64,000 nucleotides of DNA from Magnolia sinica (taxonomy: Eukaryota; Streptophyta; Magnoliopsida; Magnoliales; Magnoliaceae). Numbering within the stretch: the first letter of the stretch is position 1; the number at the start of each line of letters is the position of its first letter. The position numbers and the translations under genes are program-made. The notes beneath the pieces were generated by a model. That model was not told where the DNA came from. It did not search any database and saw only the letters and a list, made by a program, of their open reading frames with translations. Below are positions 61,341 through 64,000 of this stretch, in pieces. The stretch lies in contig NC_080583.1 of the NCBI RefSeq assembly GCF_029962835.1, positions 67,813,158 through 67,877,157 on the forward strand. Reading direction: 5' to 3'.

Positions 61341-61386
61341 ATTTCTCCCTTCCGTCCCTTCTTCTGCTGAAGGAGCTATACAGGTG

Positions 61387-61394
61387 CTTATATA
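61387..61394 (-). promoter_or_regulatory. RPS19 TATA box
   Basis: TATATAAG on minus, 86 bp upstream of the start codon, giving a predicted leader of about 50-60 bases with the telo-box near the start site. Sequence context GGCGTATATAAGCACC is typical. Confidence 0.7.
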
Positions 61395-61441
61395 CGCCGT
61401 TCGTTACCCTACCCAACGCAGGATGCGGTTTGGCAAGTTAC

Positions 61442-61922
61442 GCTGCCACCAGCCAGGTGGCTAGTGGTTGGTGCTATGTGGACCCCACCGTGATGTATGT
61501 GTTTTATCCACTCCGTCCATAAATTTTGAAAGATAATTTTAGGTCTTGATGCCAAAAATTATATAGATCTAAATCTCAGGTGGACCACACCATGGGAAAA
61601 CAGTAGTTATTAAATGTGCACCATTAAAAATTTCCCAGGTCCAATGTAATGTTGTTTGACATCAAACATGTTGATTAAGTCATGCAGAATTGGATGAGGG
61701 GAAAAAGATATATCAGCTTGAGCTAACTTATGTAGCTCTCAAAAAGTTTTTAAAGGTGTGCATTCAATCAATACTGTGCGGTCCACTTAATATTTTGATC
61801 AACCTCATTTTTGAGCTCGTATCATCAAATGATTCGAAAGAATTGGTGAACAGAATAGATGAAACACATACATCATGGTGAGGCCCACGGAGCACCAACC
61901 ATCGGCCATTTGCCAGTGGCAG
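61442..61922. mobile_element. Foldback element, family I, in the RPS19 promoter region
   Basis: About 480 bp. The left arm CTGCCACCAGCC, then CTAGTGGTTGGTGCTATGTGG, pairs with the right arm (complement CTGCCACTGGC, then CGATGGTTGGTGCTCCGTGG). Both arms go on through GATGTATGTGTTTxATCxAxTCxGT. The left end is about 50 bp upstream of the RPS19 TATA box. Confidence 0.8.
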
Positions 61923-61942
61923 GGTGAGTAGCTAATCCATTG

Positions 61943-62455
61943 GACACGGATTTCCTGCTAAAGCTTTTCGCGGAAGTTCCCGCACTGTGAACTTAGGTGG
62001 GGCCCGCTGTGATGTTTGTTAGGAGTCCACTCTGCTCATCCATTTTGTAAGCTAATATTAAGAGATTAGATCAAAATTGAACAGATTCAGAACTCAAGTG
62101 GGCTGTATTAAAGGAAAAGGTAGTTAGGGAAATTCCTATCGTTGAAACTTTCCTAGGGTTAAGAGGGATGTCTACATGCCATCCATATTGTTAAAAACGT
62201 CAATCCTATGGGATAAACTGAAAGCATAAATATTAGCATGATTCAAAACTTCTATTGCCCCATGAGTATTTCAACTATGGACATTCAATTTTCATGTTTT
62301 TGGCGCACTTGAGAATTGTACATGGTTCATTTTTGTCCTTATGTCTAAAAATAAGCTTACAAAACATATGGATGGTAAAGATTTATCACAAACATTCCAG
62401 CGGGCCCCACTTGTGTTCACCGTGCAGGACGGCTTTCACAGGAAATCCGCGTCCA
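61943..62455. mobile_element. Foldback element, family I subtype (first of three adjacent copies)
   Basis: The left end ACACGGATTTCCTGCTAAAGC pairs with the right end (complement GACGCGGATTTCCTGTGAAAG). Arms continue through GAACTTAGGTGGGGCCCGCTG against the complement GAACACAAGTGGGGCCCGCTG. About 513 bp. Open frames at 62255-62587 run through the arms and are not genes. Confidence 0.78.
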
Positions 62456-62485
62456 AATCCGTTCCCACCACACGTCCAAACGTGG

Positions 62486-63002
62486 GGCGCGGATTTCCTG
62501 AGAAAGCCTTTTGCCACCACGGAACCAAGTGGGGCCTATTATGATGTTTATGAGAAATCCTTCCTATCCATCCATTTTTTGAGTTAATTTCATTATATGA
62601 GACAAAAAATGAACCGTATCCAATATTCAAGTGGGCCGAAAACGTGATACTTGAGCGTGCACACGGTTGAAATATTCATAGGCCAACATAAGTTTTTAAT
62701 TATGTTAATATTTGTTTTTTCAGTTCATCCCAGTAGGAATGACGTTATTAACGGTATGGATGGCATGTAAACATCCCCGTCGAACCAAGAAGGTTTCAGC
62801 AGTACAAATTTCCCTAACTACTTTTTCCTTTAGTACTATCCACTTGAGTCTTCGATCGTGTTCAATTTTAATCTACTCTCCTAAAATGAGTACAAAAAAT
62901 AGATGGACAGAATGGATTCCTTAAAAATATTAAAGTAGGTCCCACCTAAGTTTACAGTGCATGAACTTTCCGCGGAAGGCTTTTACACGAAATCCGCGTA
63001 AA
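62486..63002. mobile_element. Foldback element, family I subtype (second copy)
   Basis: The left end GCGCGGATTTCCTGAGAAAGCC pairs with the right end (complement TACGCGGATTTCGTGTAAAAGCC). Inner arm AAGTGGGGCCTATTATGATG is degenerate against the opposite arm. It begins about 30 bp after the first copy. Confidence 0.76.
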
Positions 63003-63005
63003 CAA

Positions 63006-63422
63006 GTGCGGATGCAAATTCCCTGCAAAAGCCTTCCGAACGAAGCTCCTGCACAGGCAACTTAGGTGGGTACATAGGTTATGTTTTTGAGAAATCCACT
63101 CCATCCATCCGTTTTGTGAGCTCATTTTAAGACATGAGATCAAAAAAGAGACGGATCCAATAGTTAGGTGGGCCAAAAACGTGAGGATTACACGTCTATA
63201 GTTGAAATATTTGTATGGCCAAAGAAGCTTTGAATCAGCCTAATATTTATGTTTTCGTTTAATCCCAATAAGAATCACGTTGTAAACGGTATAGATGGCA
63301 TGTAAAGATCAATGTCAATGCCAGGAATGTTTCAACGGCAGGAATTTCCTTACACACATTTTCCTTTAGTGCGGCCCTACCTAAGTTTCCAGCGCACAGA
63401 CTTTAGTAGGAAATCGCGTCCT
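63006..63422. mobile_element. Foldback element, family I subtype (third copy, shortened)
   Basis: The left end GTGCGGATGCAAATTCCCTG is followed by AAGCCTTCCGAACG, and the right end has CTTTAGTAGGAAATCGCGTCC. At 417 bp it is about 100 bp shorter than its neighbours, with the right arm reduced (sequence after TTTCCTTTAGTGCGGCCC goes straight to the terminus). It starts four bases after the second copy. Confidence 0.7.
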
Positions 63423-63479
63423 CCAAACGCAAGTGCAAAATATGGCACACGTGTGCGAGAGATCTTGGCTTTCCATCAG

Positions 63480-63838
63480 GTGGGTCACACTGATTTTAGA
63501 ACATCTGGCTCAGACCCGCATTTTTTAATCTTCAGGTGGGCAAACATGTGCAAAAGAAACAGAGCAACTTGGCTGTGGGTGGGACCTGACTGTAGGGCCA
63601 TGTATATGTATATGCATTGTATATCCACGCCCTCCATCTGTTTAGACAGCTTATTTTAGGGTGTCCTTCCAAAAATGAAGCAGATTTAAATTATAGGTAT
63701 ACCACACCACAGGAAACAGTGGTCGGTGAGCATTTAAAAACTTCCTAGTGTTCTCGGTAATGTTTGTTGACTAAACAACCCGTTGATGAGGTAACACACA
63801 CCTGATGAAAGGAGGAAACCGATACCAGCTTGATCCCA
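63480..63838. mobile_element. Family I foldback, left half only
   Basis: Contains the left arm words GTATATCCACGCCCTCCATC, TGTTTAGACAGCTTATTTTAG and CACACCACAGGAAACAGTGG up to the centre, then stops near 63838. The other arm is missing or lies outside the window. Confidence 0.55.
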
Positions 63839-64000
63839 ATGGCGTGTTTGGGCAGTGGGATTAGAAGGGATTAGGTGGGAGGGGATTCATCTGGTCCCGT
63901 GCCAATTCCACTCCATGTTTGGGAAGAATGGAAGTTGGTGGGAATTAGATTAGAAGGAATTGCATTGGGTCCCGTGCCAATTTCATTCAATGTTAGCAAG
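63839..64000. repeat. Direct repeat of a GGGATTAGAAGGGATT module at the right edge
   Basis: Two copies of a module (GTGTTTGGGxAGxxTGG, then TTAGAAGGxATT, then GGTCCCGTGCCAATT) of about 80-90 bp. The start GGCGTGTTTGGGC is a common start of plant hAT-like MITEs, so this may be the left end of another element cut by the window edge. Confidence 0.4.

Noticed and set aside
62255..62587. 110-codon plus-strand frame upstream of RPS19
   Set aside because: It runs across the arms of two adjacent foldback elements.

Overview
This window looks like nuclear DNA of a large, repeat-rich flowering plant. Host genes are sparse and split by long GT-AG introns, plant Ty3/Gypsy and Ty1/Copia elements are nested in each other, and short foldback elements rich in GTGGGCCCCAC-type words are everywhere. 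A magnoliid (Magnolia/Liriodendron/Cinnamomum type) is my guess from that repeat flavour; no sequence feature proves it.

Layout. Positions 1-8168 are mostly one long-LTR element on the minus strand. Its 5' LTR is 4599-8168, its primer-binding site is at 4585, and its body runs left off the window through minisatellite arrays. This LTR abuts, and probably sits inside, a plus-strand Tat-lineage Gypsy element that runs to 22111. The Tat element holds protease, reverse transcriptase, RNase H, a second RNase H, integrase, a spliced antisense gene and the 3' LTR. A 4.39-kb solo LTR (9823-14214) with a perfect 5-bp target duplication interrupts it, as does another LTR-like insert at about 14.9-16.6 kb. 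A second, truncated Tat-like element lies on the minus strand at 25968-29561. Positions 31.5-37.5 kb are a dense cluster of foldback (MITE-like) elements, many flanked by TA, CA/TG or GA microsatellites.

There are two host genes. A TPX2-domain (microtubule-associated) protein gene lies on plus at 37832-47169, with 8 exons reconstructed in frame to 508 aa. Its introns carry a LINE remnant, tandem duplications and foldbacks. A complete RPS19 (40S ribosomal protein eS19) gene lies on minus at 55529-61301, with 4 exons and 143 aa, a telo-box and a TATA box. Between them is a decayed Copia element with two LTRs (48210-53978). The right end (61.4-64 kb), upstream of RPS19, is a run of consecutive foldback copies.

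No complete, intact mobile element or new multi-gene system was found. The most unusual signals are the microsatellite-flanked foldback families with a compensatory change in an arm hairpin, the spliced antisense gene of the Tat element with its own TATA and G-box, a duplicated splice acceptor in the TPX2-like gene, and 62-bp repeats copying the RPS19 donor-side intron sequence. Exon boundaries and repeat ends were read by eye from splice consensus, reading frame and inverted-repeat pairing; no alignment was run.
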